NCBI GenBank assembly: GCA_965222005.1
Contig: OZ244935.1
Location: forward strand, 1,116,001-1,180,000
Length of the DNA: 64,000 nucleotides
Reading direction: 5' to 3'
Source of the DNA: CBDCTM01 sp965222005
GTDB lineage: Bacteria > Bacteroidota > Bacteroidia > Chitinophagales > Saprospiraceae
Notes under the pieces: model-generated
Seen by the model: only the letters and a program-made list of their open reading frames with translations
Database searches by the model: none
Told to the model about the DNA's origin: nothing
Made by a program: the position numbers and the translations under genes
Shown: in pieces, positions 43,402-51,430 of the stretch
How the letters are laid out: each line of letters opens with the position of its first letter
How positions within the stretch are numbered: the first letter of the stretch is position 1

Positions 43402-44076
43402 ATGCGACAATTTGCCATCACCGATATTCACGGCTGTGCTCAAAGTTTGCGGGCGCTGGTTGAACAAATACAGCTCCGAAAGGAAGACAGCCTGTTTCTT
43501 TTGGGCGATTACGTGGATCGGGGGCCGGACTCAAAAGGCGTATTTGATTTTATTTTTGAAAAACAAGAGCAGGGCTTCCAGGTTCACTGCCTGCGTGGCA
43601 ACCACGAGCAGTATATGCTCGATGCCTGCCACAGCAAAACGCTTCTGCGGCATTGGCTGCTAAATGGCGGAGCTGCTACCCTTCGAAGCTTTGGTGTCGG
43701 GCATCCTTTGGAAATTCCACAGCAATACCTCCAATTTGCAGGCAACTTGCCCTACTTCTTTCAATTGAAAAACTACCTTCTGGTACATGCCGGCCTCGAT
43801 TTCAAAAAGCTTCATCCTTTGAAAGATAAAAAAGGGATGCTCTGGATCAGGGACTGGTATGATGACATTGACACAGCCTGGCTGGCTGGCCGCATCATTG
43901 TACATGGCCATACACAGCAAAACAAAGAGGTGTTGGACGCCCAGCTGGCCAATGTTGGCATCTTGCCGGTCATCAATATCGACAATGGTTGTGTGACGCC
44001 CCTTCCCGGCAGGCATCAGCTGATCGCGCTGGATTTAGGGACCCGACAGTTTACGTATCAGCCCTGTGTGGATTGA
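43402..44076 (+). CDS. Calcineurin-like metallophosphoesterase
   Basis: A 224-residue phosphoesterase of the PrpE/Ap4A-hydrolase/PP1-like group. Metal motifs are complete: ITDIHG (~7-12), GDYVDRGPDS (~36-45), LRGNHE (~66-71), then VHAGLD and VHGHT. The frame opens at 43174, but the extra 76 codons lie in the divergent promoter region with DHFR, so the ATG before RQFAITDIHG is chosen. Substrate may be a protein phosphate or a dinucleotide polyphosphate. Confidence 0.9.
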   Translation: MRQFAITDIHGCAQSLRALVEQIQLRKEDSLFLLGDYVDRGPDSKGVFDFIFEKQEQGFQVHCLRGNHEQYMLDACHSKTLLRHWLLNGGAATLRSFGVGHPLEIPQQYLQFAGNLPYFFQLKNYLLVHAGLDFKKLHPLKDKKGMLWIRDWYDDIDTAWLAGRIIVHGHTQQNKEVLDAQLANVGILPVINIDNGCVTPLPGRHQLIALDLGTRQFTYQPCVD

Positions 44077-44176
44077 GCTGCAAAACAAAGAGACACCTTC
44101 TCGAGTTTGACCAAGCTTTTAGCCAAACTTCCCGCTGGCAATATTGTTACCTTTACGAATTGAAAGCGATTAATCC

Positions 44177-46201
44177 ATGAAGTTCAAACTAATCTCTCGC
44201 TTTGAGCCTACCGGTGACCAGCCTCAAGCCATTCGGCAGTTGGTGGAAGGGATCGAAAATAATGAGCCGGCTCAATGTCTGCTGGGCGTTACCGGATCGG
44301 GCAAAACCTTTACCATCGCCAATATGATTGCCGAGCTGAACCGGCCGGTGTTGGTGCTCACCCACAACAAAACACTAACCGCCCAGCTTTACGCCGAGTT
44401 CAGAGAGTTTTTTCCTGAAAATGCAGTTGAATATTTCGTTTCCTACTATGATTACTACCAGCCCGAAGCCTACATCACGGTGTCCGACACCTACATTGAG
44501 AAGGACTTGCAGATTAATGAGGAGGTGGACAAGTTACGACTCCGGGCTACCTCGTCATTGCTATCCGGCAGACGCGACATCATCATCGTAGCGTCGGTTT
44601 CCTGCATCTATGGCATGGGCAATCCGGAGGATTACAAAACGGGCATCATTCGCATTTACAAAGGGCAAAGTCTTTCGCGCAACACCTTTTTATATAGCCT
44701 GGTGGAAAGCTTATACTCTCGTACTGAAGTGGATTTACTGAGAGCCAATTTCCGTGTGCGTGGCGATACGGTGGACATCAACCTGCCTTATGTAGATTAC
44801 GGATATCGGGTTACATTTTTTGGGGATGAAATTGAGCAGATAGAGCGACTGGAGCTAGAATCGGGCAAAACGATTGAAGAGATGGACAATGCTGCTATCT
44901 TCCCTGCCAATCTTTACATTGCGCCGCGCGAAAGAATCCACGGGATCATCAGAGATATTCAGGATGAACTGCATGAGCAAGAAAAATATTTTGTGCGGGA
45001 AGAACGAATTTTGGAAGCTCGCCGGATCAAGGAACGTGTCACCTTCGACCTTGAAATGATGAAGGAACTGGGGTATTGCAATGGTGTGGAAAATTACTCT
45101 CGCTTCTTCGATGGCCGTGACCCTGGCACTCGCCCCTTTTGTTTGCTCGACTACTTTCCCGATGACTATTTGCTGGTGATTGATGAAAGCCACGTCACTA
45201 TTCCGCAGGTGCGTGGAATGTATGGCGGAGACCGTTCGCGCAAGCTTAATTTGGTGAGCTATGGCTTCCGTTTGCCATCGGCACTGGATAACCGGCCACT
45301 GAATTTTGCAGAATTTGAAAGTATGGTCAACCAAATCATCTACGTTAGTGCCACGCCTGCCGATTATGAACTGGAGCAAACGGGCGGAGTGATAGTAGAG
45401 CAGCTCATTCGCCCTACAGGACTGCTTGACCCGCCCATCGAAGTGCGGCCCAGCCTCAATCAGATCGATGATTTGCTGGAGGAAATTACAGAACGCATCG
45501 AAAGGAAAGAGCGTGTACTGGTGACTACGCTGACCAAGCGCATGGCAGAAGAGCTGTCAAAGTATTTATTGAAACTCGACATCAAATGTCGCTACATTCA
45601 CTCTGAAGTGGATACGATGGAAAGGGTGGAAATACTACGCGATCTGCGCCTCGGCAATTTCGATGTGCTGGTGGGTGTCAACTTGCTCAGAGAAGGGCTG
45701 GACCTGCCGGAGGTTTCCCTGGTAGCAATTATCGATGCGGATAAGGAGGGCTTTTTGCGCAACGCCCGCTCGCTCACCCAAACGGCCGGGCGCGCTGCCC
45801 GCAATGTCAATGGCCTTGTCATCTTTTATGCCGATCGCGTTACAGATTCTATGCGCCGCACCATCGATGAGACCAACCGGCGGCGCAGTATCCAAATGGC
45901 GTATAATGAAAAACATGGCATCACCCCGCGTACCGTTACCAAATCCCGGGAAGAGATCATAAACCAAAAATCGATACTCGACATCCGGGCGGGGCAATCA
46001 AAAGCATACATCGAGCCGGATGAGCCCAGCCTGGCAGCTGATCCGATCGTCAATTACCTAAACCGGGAGCAGTTGGAAAAAATGGTAGAGGAAACAGAAG
46101 GGAGAATGAAAAAGGCTGCCAAAGAGCTTGATTTTATTACCGCTGCGCAGTACCGCGATGAACTGTTTGCCTTGAAGAAAAGGTTGAAAGAGACGATTTG
46201 A
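44177..46201 (+). CDS. uvrB: Excinuclease ABC subunit B
   Basis: DNA damage verification helicase of nucleotide excision repair, 674 residues, full length. Walker A GVTGSGKT (37-44), the beta-hairpin YFVSYYDYYQPEAY (~92-105), DESHVTIPQVRGMY, helicase motif V/VI GVNLLREGLDLPEVSLV and QTAGRAARN, and a C-terminal UVR motif that would bind UvrC. TACCTTTA at 44148-44155, one base off TAnnTTTG, may be its -7 box. It converges with the aquaporin gene. Confidence 0.98.
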   Translation: MKFKLISRFEPTGDQPQAIRQLVEGIENNEPAQCLLGVTGSGKTFTIANMIAELNRPVLVLTHNKTLTAQLYAEFREFFPENAVEYFVSYYDYYQPEAYITVSDTYIEKDLQINEEVDKLRLRATSSLLSGRRDIIIVASVSCIYGMGNPEDYKTGIIRIYKGQSLSRNTFLYSLVESLYSRTEVDLLRANFRVRGDTVDINLPYVDYGYRVTFFGDEIEQIERLELESGKTIEEMDNAAIFPANLYIAPRERIHGIIRDIQDELHEQEKYFVREERILEARRIKERVTFDLEMMKELGYCNGVENYSRFFDGRDPGTRPFCLLDYFPDDYLLVIDESHVTIPQVRGMYGGDRSRKLNLVSYGFRLPSALDNRPLNFAEFESMVNQIIYVSATPADYELEQTGGVIVEQLIRPTGLLDPPIEVRPSLNQIDDLLEEITERIERKERVLVTTLTKRMAEELSKYLLKLDIKCRYIHSEVDTMERVEILRDLRLGNFDVLVGVNLLREGLDLPEVSLVAIIDADKEGFLRNARSLTQTAGRAARNVNGLVIFYADRVTDSMRRTIDETNRRRSIQMAYNEKHGITPRTVTKSREEIINQKSILDIRAGQSKAYIEPDEPSLAADPIVNYLNREQLEKMVEETEGRMKKAAKELDFITAAQYRDELFALKKRLKETI

Positions 46202-46206
46202 GAGGT

Positions 46207-46253
46207 AGGTTAAGGCTTATGCTAAATACAGTATTTAGCATAAACCTTAACCT
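46207..46253. terminator. Long palindrome between uvrB and aquaporin
   Basis: Two 23-base arms (46207-46229 and 46231-46253) pair at 22 positions around one central base. The only mismatch becomes a G-T wobble in RNA of the minus strand. It occupies nearly the whole 60-base gap between convergent genes and may serve both as terminator, though there is no T-tract on either side. Confidence 0.65.
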
Positions 46254-46261
46254 GCAATACG

Positions 46262-46897
46262 CTATCTATCATCAGGGTTGAGCATATTGAACACAATACC
46301 TGCCAGCGCACCTCCTCCCAGGCAACCTACGAGATAAATCCAAAAGTCGCCCCAGGCAAAGAAGCGAGCTACGCTTTGGCCAACCGCTACAGCAGGGTTG
46401 AAAGCTCCGCCAGAGTATTGGCCGAAAATATAGCCACATGCCAGTACCGTAAAACCGATGGCAAGGCCAAAGTAGCTATTGCCAGCAGTATTCTTGGAAG
46501 TAGCTACGTTGAGTACTACATACGCCAGGGCAAAAGTGCCAAGTATTTCAGCAACCAGCGCGGCCATTGTGCCGAGCTCGGAAACAGCGCCTACACCGTC
46601 GCCAGCGGTACGGAATACGGAAGAAGCCACCAAAGCAGCAGCCGCAGCGGCCACTATTTGTGCTACCCAATACATGATAGCTTCGTTCATGTTGATGCGC
46701 CCCCTCACCAGAACAGCCAGTGTAACGGCCGGGTTGTAGTGCGCTCCGGAAATGTGCCCGCCGGCGTACACCATCACCATCAGCACACTACCGATGGCAA
46801 GCAGATTGGCAATACCGGCATTGGCGTTCAGCGCCACTACCAGGCAAAGGAAAAAGGTGCCAATAAATTCTGTGATTAACTTTGAAGTGGAGTTCAT
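46262..46897 (-). CDS. MIP-family aquaporin-like channel
   Basis: A 211-residue six-helix channel for water or small neutral solutes. NPA boxes at 55-57 (GAHYNPAV) and 167-169 (GAFNPAV). In the second box the Arg that normally follows NPA and forms the selectivity filter is Val170. The ATG at 46897 is chosen; the frame continues to 46966, but a promoter box lies at 46927-46934 and the extra residues are polar. Substrate selectivity is therefore uncertain. Confidence 0.9.
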   Translation of the reverse strand: MNSTSKLITEFIGTFFLCLVVALNANAGIANLLAIGSVLMVMVYAGGHISGAHYNPAVTLAVLVRGRINMNEAIMYWVAQIVAAAAAALVASSVFRTAGDGVGAVSELGTMAALVAEILGTFALAYVVLNVATSKNTAGNSYFGLAIGFTVLACGYIFGQYSGGAFNPAVAVGQSVARFFAWGDFWIYLVGCLGGGALAGIVFNMLNPDDR

Positions 46898-46926
46898 AGT
46901 TTTTGATGTTTTGTTTTTGATTGTGT

Positions 46927-46934
46927 CAAATATA
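46927..46934 (-). promoter_or_regulatory. -7 box TATATTTG upstream of aquaporin gene
   Basis: Exact TAnnTTTG match on the minus strand, 30 bases before the ATG at 46897. It supports that start. Confidence 0.5.
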
Positions 46935-47001
46935 CAATACTTTGGTGATTTCATGTATTGCATCATATTGTTGGAACCTCTTTGCTAAAGGAAATAACCG
47001 T

Positions 47002-47243
47002 ATGATTTTACTCGAAACACCTGGCCTGGGTTTTGCCTTCGGCCCTTCGTTATAAAAGATGCAAAACCCTTTTTTTTGCTCAACACCGATCCAGAGGTGA
47101 TCCGCTATACCGGAGATACGGCCTTTGAATGAACCCGTGGGGGAGCTAAAGACTTCGTTCTTAGCTACGATCACTATCAGCGATACGTCTTTGGTCGATG
47201 GGCAGCCCGGGGTAGTTTATACAATTACAAAAACAGGCTATAA
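47002..47243 (+). pseudogene. GNAT-family N-acetyltransferase pseudogene
   Basis: Broken remains of the N-terminal part of a GNAT acetyltransferase. Pieces in different frames read MILLETP, FCLRPFVIKDAKPFFF, LNTDPEVIRYTGDTAFE, a TGA stop at 47130-47132, and then, back in that frame, AKDFVLSYDHYQRYVFGRWA. Together they match the usual order of RimJ/RimL-like proteins. One frame change falls at a run of seven or more T residues (47071-47077) and another near 47030. The C-terminal half is absent. It ends 3 bases before the Crp-type gene and fills most of the 349-base gap 46898-47246. Confidence 0.75.
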
Positions 47244-47246
47244 AAA

Positions 47247-47849
47247 ATGAAACCAGAGGAAAGCCAGGCCCTTCTTCAATATATCCACAGGCACATCGAA
47301 CTTTCCGAAGAGCAGTATCAACACCTATTGTCAAAAACAAAAAGACGTAGCTACCGAAAGGGCCAGCACGTATTGCAAGGCGGCGATGTGTGCCGGCATC
47401 TAAGTTTTGTGCTAAAGGGCAGTCTGAAAGTTGGCTTTCTCGATACCGATGGAAAGGAGCACATCATTATGCTGCCCGTGGAAAATTGGTGGGTGGCGGA
47501 CCTGGGCAGTTTTACCGATCAAACACCTGCCGATTTTGATATACAATGCCTGGAACATACACGCCTTGCCCAACTTTCACTGGAAAGCCTGGAGCAGCTT
47601 TTTCAGGACATTCCACAGCTTGAACGTTTTTTCAGAATTATCATCCTCCGGGCGTTCATCTTTTCACAGCGCAGGATCACCGACAATCTCAGTTTGTCTG
47701 CCAAAGAGCGTTACCTGAAATTTCGCCAGGAGTATCCACAAATCGAGCAGCGTGTGCCCCAATACCTCATTGCTTCCTACCTCGGCATGAGCAAAGAATT
47801 TCTCAGCAAAATTAGGAGTCAGCTCAGTACCGGCCAGGTGGGTGATTAA
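47247..47849 (+). CDS. Crp/Fnr-family transcriptional regulator
   Basis: A 200-residue regulator with an N-terminal cyclic-nucleotide-binding-like barrel (~20-115; FVLKGSLKVGFLDTDGKEHI, ENWWVADLGSF), a dimer helix and a C-terminal helix-turn-helix (~170-195; PQYLIASYLGMSKEFLSKIR). The ligand is not obvious: the barrel lacks the canonical RxA cAMP phosphate motif. Position upstream of the SDR and hydroxyproline genes, all on the plus strand, makes it a candidate regulator of them, but this is only proximity. Confidence 0.88.
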   Translation: MKPEESQALLQYIHRHIELSEEQYQHLLSKTKRRSYRKGQHVLQGGDVCRHLSFVLKGSLKVGFLDTDGKEHIIMLPVENWWVADLGSFTDQTPADFDIQCLEHTRLAQLSLESLEQLFQDIPQLERFFRIIILRAFIFSQRRITDNLSLSAKERYLKFRQEYPQIEQRVPQYLIASYLGMSKEFLSKIRSQLSTGQVGD

Positions 47850-47948
47850 TCTAGTTTAATGCCTTTTATTAACCCAGTTCATTTTTCCCCTTCTTTTCAA
47901 GCCTCACCTTTGTGATGAAACTATATTGTTCATCAAACCAATTGCATC

Positions 47949-48791
47949 ATGCAACAAATTTTCAAAGATCAAGTCGTCATCATCACAGGCGCCTCAAGCG
48001 GTATCGGTGCAGCAGCCGCCAAGCTATTTGCCCGTCATGGAGCCATCCCCGTGTTAGTAGCAAGAAATGAACGAAAACTGCATCGCGTAGCGAGCCAGAT
48101 TAAACTTAACGGAGGCACCACTTTTGTCATTCCCACAGATATCACTCTGCCAGAAAAGGTGGAGGAGATGGTAGCAGAGGTAGTTCGGCAGTTTGGCCAG
48201 ATCGATATATTGTTCAACAATGCCGGGAGTTCTTTTGTGGGCAAAGTAACCGATGCCACTTTCGTCGAAAATTTACAAAAAATGATCGACCTTGATTTGA
48301 TGGGGACCGTGTATTGCACCCGGGCTGTCTTGCCGATCATGAAAAAACAAAATAAAGGGCACATTGTGAATATGTCATCAGTAGTTGGAAAAAAAGCCTT
48401 TCCAAATTTTACCGGCTATTCCAGCGTAATGCACGCGATCAGCGGCTTTACGGACGGGCTTCGGCAGGAGCTGCGTTCTACCCATATCGGTGTTTCCATC
48501 ATCCACCCTGCATTGACCCAAACCGCACTGCTCCAGCATGTCGCAGCAGCTGATATGCCCGGCCCTTTTAAAGCTATCACTCCGATGCCGGTTGAGCAAG
48601 TGGCCACAGCTGTAGTACAGGGGGTGTATCATCGAAAGCCAAAAGTAGTTGTACCCTTTCAGCCAAAAGTGCTGCTTTTTCTGGATGCCCTGTCCGTCCG
48701 TTTGGCCGATTGGTTTGTCCAGCTAGTTTCCAAGCCTTTTGTGGGGTGGCTGCTGGGAATGTATAAGGGGAGGTTGTATCATGAATACTAA
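47949..48791 (+). CDS. SDR-family protein with catalytic Lys replaced by Met
   Basis: A 280-residue short-chain dehydrogenase/reductase. NAD(P)-binding TGASSGIG (13-20), NNAG (90-93), catalytic Ser in MSSVVG (~143) and Tyr157 are present. The YxxxK motif reads YSSVM, so the essential Lys is Met161 (ATG at 48429-48431, one base from AAG). The C-terminus carries a hydrophobic stretch (~240-265). The fold is likely intact but classic SDR catalysis would be impaired. Confidence 0.88.
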   Translation: MQQIFKDQVVIITGASSGIGAAAAKLFARHGAIPVLVARNERKLHRVASQIKLNGGTTFVIPTDITLPEKVEEMVAEVVRQFGQIDILFNNAGSSFVGKVTDATFVENLQKMIDLDLMGTVYCTRAVLPIMKKQNKGHIVNMSSVVGKKAFPNFTGYSSVMHAISGFTDGLRQELRSTHIGVSIIHPALTQTALLQHVAAADMPGPFKAITPMPVEQVATAVVQGVYHRKPKVVVPFQPKVLLFLDALSVRLADWFVQLVSKPFVGWLLGMYKGRLYHEY

Positions 48792-48797
48792 TCATTA

Positions 48798-48828
48798 ATT
48801 TTCCGTTTTCAGGAAAATCGTATTTTTA
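48798..48828 (+). promoter_or_regulatory. Inverted repeat plus -7-like box before hydroxyproline genes
   Basis: ATTTTCC-N7-GGAAAAT (48798-48818) lies 7 bases after the SDR stop and is followed by TATTTTTA (48821-48828), one base off TAnnTTTG. It could be an operator-promoter for the hydroxyproline cluster, or a terminator for the SDR gene, since five T residues follow the stem. Confidence 0.4.
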
Positions 48829-48866
48829 CCGTTCGAGTTTTCAACAGAAAAATACAACCACACACC

Positions 48867-50438
48867 ATGGACGGACGCAACCTTATCGGATATCGCTACT
48901 CAGCACTCGCAGATAAAATACTGGAAGCCATCGACCCGGCGACCCGCCAAAAACTGGAAGGCCACTTCCATATCGCCACACCTAAAGAAATCGACGCTGC
49001 CCTGTCGGCAGCTACCGATGCATTTGCACAATACAAACACAGCAGCGGCGTGGAGCGAGCCTGCTTCCTACGCGCCATTGCCGATGAGATCATGGAGCTT
49101 GGCGACACCCTCATCGGGCGCGCCATGCAAGAGACGGGCCTGCCCGAAGGGCGGCTCAAGGGAGAGCGAGGCCGCACCCTCAACCAGCTGCGCCTCTTTG
49201 CCGATCTTGCCGAGGAAGGTTCCTGGGTAGAGGCCAGCATCGACACCGCTCAACCCAACCGTCAGCCACTTCCCAAACCGGATATTCGGAAAATGCGGGT
49301 GCCCATTGGCCCGGTGGTCATTTTTACCGCCAGCAACTTCCCACTCGCCTTTTCTACTGCAGGCGGTGATACCGCCAGTGCTCTTGCCGCCGGATGCCCG
49401 GTGGTGGTAAAGGCACATGAATCACATCTTGGCACCAATGCGCTGGTGGCTATGGCCATTCAGAAAGCAGCGCAAAAATCGGCTATGCCGGAAGGTATCT
49501 TCTCATCTCTCAATGGTACCGGCCCCGGTCTGGGACAGGCGCTTGTACATCATCCGCTTACAAAGGCAATCGCCTTTACCGGGTCGCTCCGAGCAGGCCG
49601 CGCCATTTATGATGCCGCTGCCAGTCGTAAAGAGCCGATCCCGGTATTTGCCGAAATGGGCAGCACCAATCCAGTCATTTTGCTGGAAGAAGCTTTGCAA
49701 AAACGAAGTGACCAATTGGCTAGCCAGCTGGCAAGCTCCATCAACCTGGGGGCCGGCCAGTTTTGCACCAATCCGGGATTGATAATAGCCATAGAAAGTG
49801 ACGCTTTAACAGGCTTTGAGAAAAAACTGGTGCAAACCATCATCCATAGCAAGCCTGCTACCATGCTCAATGAACAAATTTGCAAACACTACCAGAATAA
49901 TAGCCAGGCACTGCTAACCGACTCAAAAGTAGAACTGCTCGGCCAATCAACCAATGAAACCAGCCATACTACCGGTCTGCCAATGGTAGCAGCCGTCAGT
50001 GCCCGTCATTTTATGGATAAGCCCGCTTTGCAAAAAGAAATATTTGGCCCCTTTAGCTTGCTGGTGCGCTGTGCAAACAAAACAGAACTACTGGAAGTGG
50101 CACAGAGCCTGTCCGGCCAGCTTACAGCTACCCTCATGGCAGAGCGGGAGGAGTTGCCTGCCGAAAGAGAGCTGGTCAGCCGCTTGCAGGATAAAGTCGG
50201 ACGGCTTATTCTCAACGGCGTTCCCACCGGCGTAGAGGTTTGTCACAGCATGCAGCATGGCGGCCCTTACCCCGCTACAACGGATAGCCGGAGCACCTCC
50301 GTAGGTGCAGATGCCATCAAGCGATTTGGCCGCCCGCTGGCTTATCAAAACTGGCTGCCGGAGCTGCTACCGAAGGCGTTGCAGGATGACAATCCGCTCA
50401 ATATCTGGCGAAAGGTGAATGGAATATTTGAACGGTAA
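48867..50438 (+). CDS. Alpha-ketoglutarate semialdehyde dehydrogenase
   Basis: NAD(P)-dependent oxidation of 2,5-dioxopentanoate to alpha-ketoglutarate, the last step of hydroxyproline (and pentose/glucarate) breakdown. The protein has 523 residues, the longer type seen in KGSADH rather than ~480. The catalytic Cys is Cys300 in GAGQFCTNPG and the general-base Glu is in AEMGSTNP. FTGSLRAGR binds cofactor. It is the first gene of a run with 23- and 24-base gaps to the next two genes, which fit the same pathway. Confidence 0.92.
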   Translation: MDGRNLIGYRYSALADKILEAIDPATRQKLEGHFHIATPKEIDAALSAATDAFAQYKHSSGVERACFLRAIADEIMELGDTLIGRAMQETGLPEGRLKGERGRTLNQLRLFADLAEEGSWVEASIDTAQPNRQPLPKPDIRKMRVPIGPVVIFTASNFPLAFSTAGGDTASALAAGCPVVVKAHESHLGTNALVAMAIQKAAQKSAMPEGIFSSLNGTGPGLGQALVHHPLTKAIAFTGSLRAGRAIYDAAASRKEPIPVFAEMGSTNPVILLEEALQKRSDQLASQLASSINLGAGQFCTNPGLIIAIESDALTGFEKKLVQTIIHSKPATMLNEQICKHYQNNSQALLTDSKVELLGQSTNETSHTTGLPMVAAVSARHFMDKPALQKEIFGPFSLLVRCANKTELLEVAQSLSGQLTATLMAEREELPAERELVSRLQDKVGRLILNGVPTGVEVCHSMQHGGPYPATTDSRSTSVGADAIKRFGRPLAYQNWLPELLPKALQDDNPLNIWRKVNGIFER

Positions 50439-50461
50439 GCCATTTAAAAATAGTAGTCTCT

Positions 50462-51406
50462 GTGCAATTCATCCCTTCAACAGCTCTTGACAAAGCACTC
50501 CAATATCCCCGCCTCATCCAAGAGCTCCGGCGAGCATTTCAGTCGGAATATATCGTCCCACCCCGCCATCACCACTCCTATCAAAGCCCCAAATCCGATA
50601 CCGACAACACGCTTCTCCTAATGCCTGCCTGGCAGGCAGGCCAGCAATTGGGCGTCAAGCTGGTGACGGTCACTCCGGCCAATTCGAAGCGCGGGCTGGC
50701 CGGGGTACAAGGGGTGTTTGTCCTTTTTGACACAGCAAGCGGCAGTGTGCTGGCCGTAATGGATGCGCAGACATTGACTTCCAAACGTACAGCAGCCACC
50801 TCGGCATTGGCAGCTGATTATCTGTCGAGAGCCGATAGCGAGGTGCTGTTGGTGGCAGGAACCGGCAGCCTGGCCTTGCAGCTCATTCGGGCACATGCCA
50901 GCATCCGGCCCATCAAAAAAGTACTGGTGTGGGGAAGGAATTTTGAAAAAGCGAAACGATTAGTCGAACCCTTGGAAGAAGCAGAATGGATAGTATTGGC
51001 AGCACCAAAACTGGAGGAAGCAGTTGCTCAGGCAGACATCATCAGCTGTGCAACGATGAGCAAGGAGCCTCTTTTTTCGGGAAGGCTATTGAAGCCCGGC
51101 CAGCATCTCGATTTGGTAGGCAGCTACCGGTCTGATATGCGCGAAGCAGATGACGAAGCCATCCGGCAGGCCCGTCTTTTCGTAGATACAAAAGCAGCCT
51201 GCTCTGAATCGGGCGATATTTATATTCCTTTGCAAAAGGGGATTATAAAAAGATCGGACATTGAGGCCGATTTGTTTGACCTTTGCCGGGGCAGTCATCC
51301 GGGGCGCAAGAATCGGGAAGCGATTAGCTTGTTCAAATCTGTAGGCCACGCGCTGCAAGATTTGGCGGCAGCACAGCTGGCCTACCGTCTGCTCACTAAA
51401 TTTTAA
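50462..51406 (+). CDS. Ornithine cyclodeaminase/mu-crystallin family, likely pyrroline-2-carboxylate reductase
   Basis: A 314-residue NAD(P)-dependent protein with the OCD/mu-crystallin fold: LLLMPAWQ, GVKLVTVTPAN, MDAQTLTSKRTAATSALAA (~103-121), the Rossmann segment LLVAGTGSLALQLIRA and CATMSKEPLF. In hydroxyproline clusters this family (LhpI) reduces 1-pyrroline-2-carboxylate to proline, which serves trans-3-hydroxyproline or D-proline routes. The start is a GTG 23 bases after the previous stop. A true ornithine cyclodeaminase is less likely in this context. Confidence 0.87.
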   Translation: MQFIPSTALDKALQYPRLIQELRRAFQSEYIVPPRHHHSYQSPKSDTDNTLLLMPAWQAGQQLGVKLVTVTPANSKRGLAGVQGVFVLFDTASGSVLAVMDAQTLTSKRTAATSALAADYLSRADSEVLLVAGTGSLALQLIRAHASIRPIKKVLVWGRNFEKAKRLVEPLEEAEWIVLAAPKLEEAVAQADIISCATMSKEPLFSGRLLKPGQHLDLVGSYRSDMREADDEAIRQARLFVDTKAACSESGDIYIPLQKGIIKRSDIEADLFDLCRGSHPGRKNREAISLFKSVGHALQDLAAAQLAYRLLTKF

Positions 51407-51430
51407 ATTTGCATAAAACACCTTTTGCCG

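Noticed and set aside
46926..47174. 82-residue minus-strand open frame upstream of the aquaporin gene
   Set aside because: It is antisense to the recognisable GNAT pseudogene and overlaps the aquaporin promoter; no independent support.
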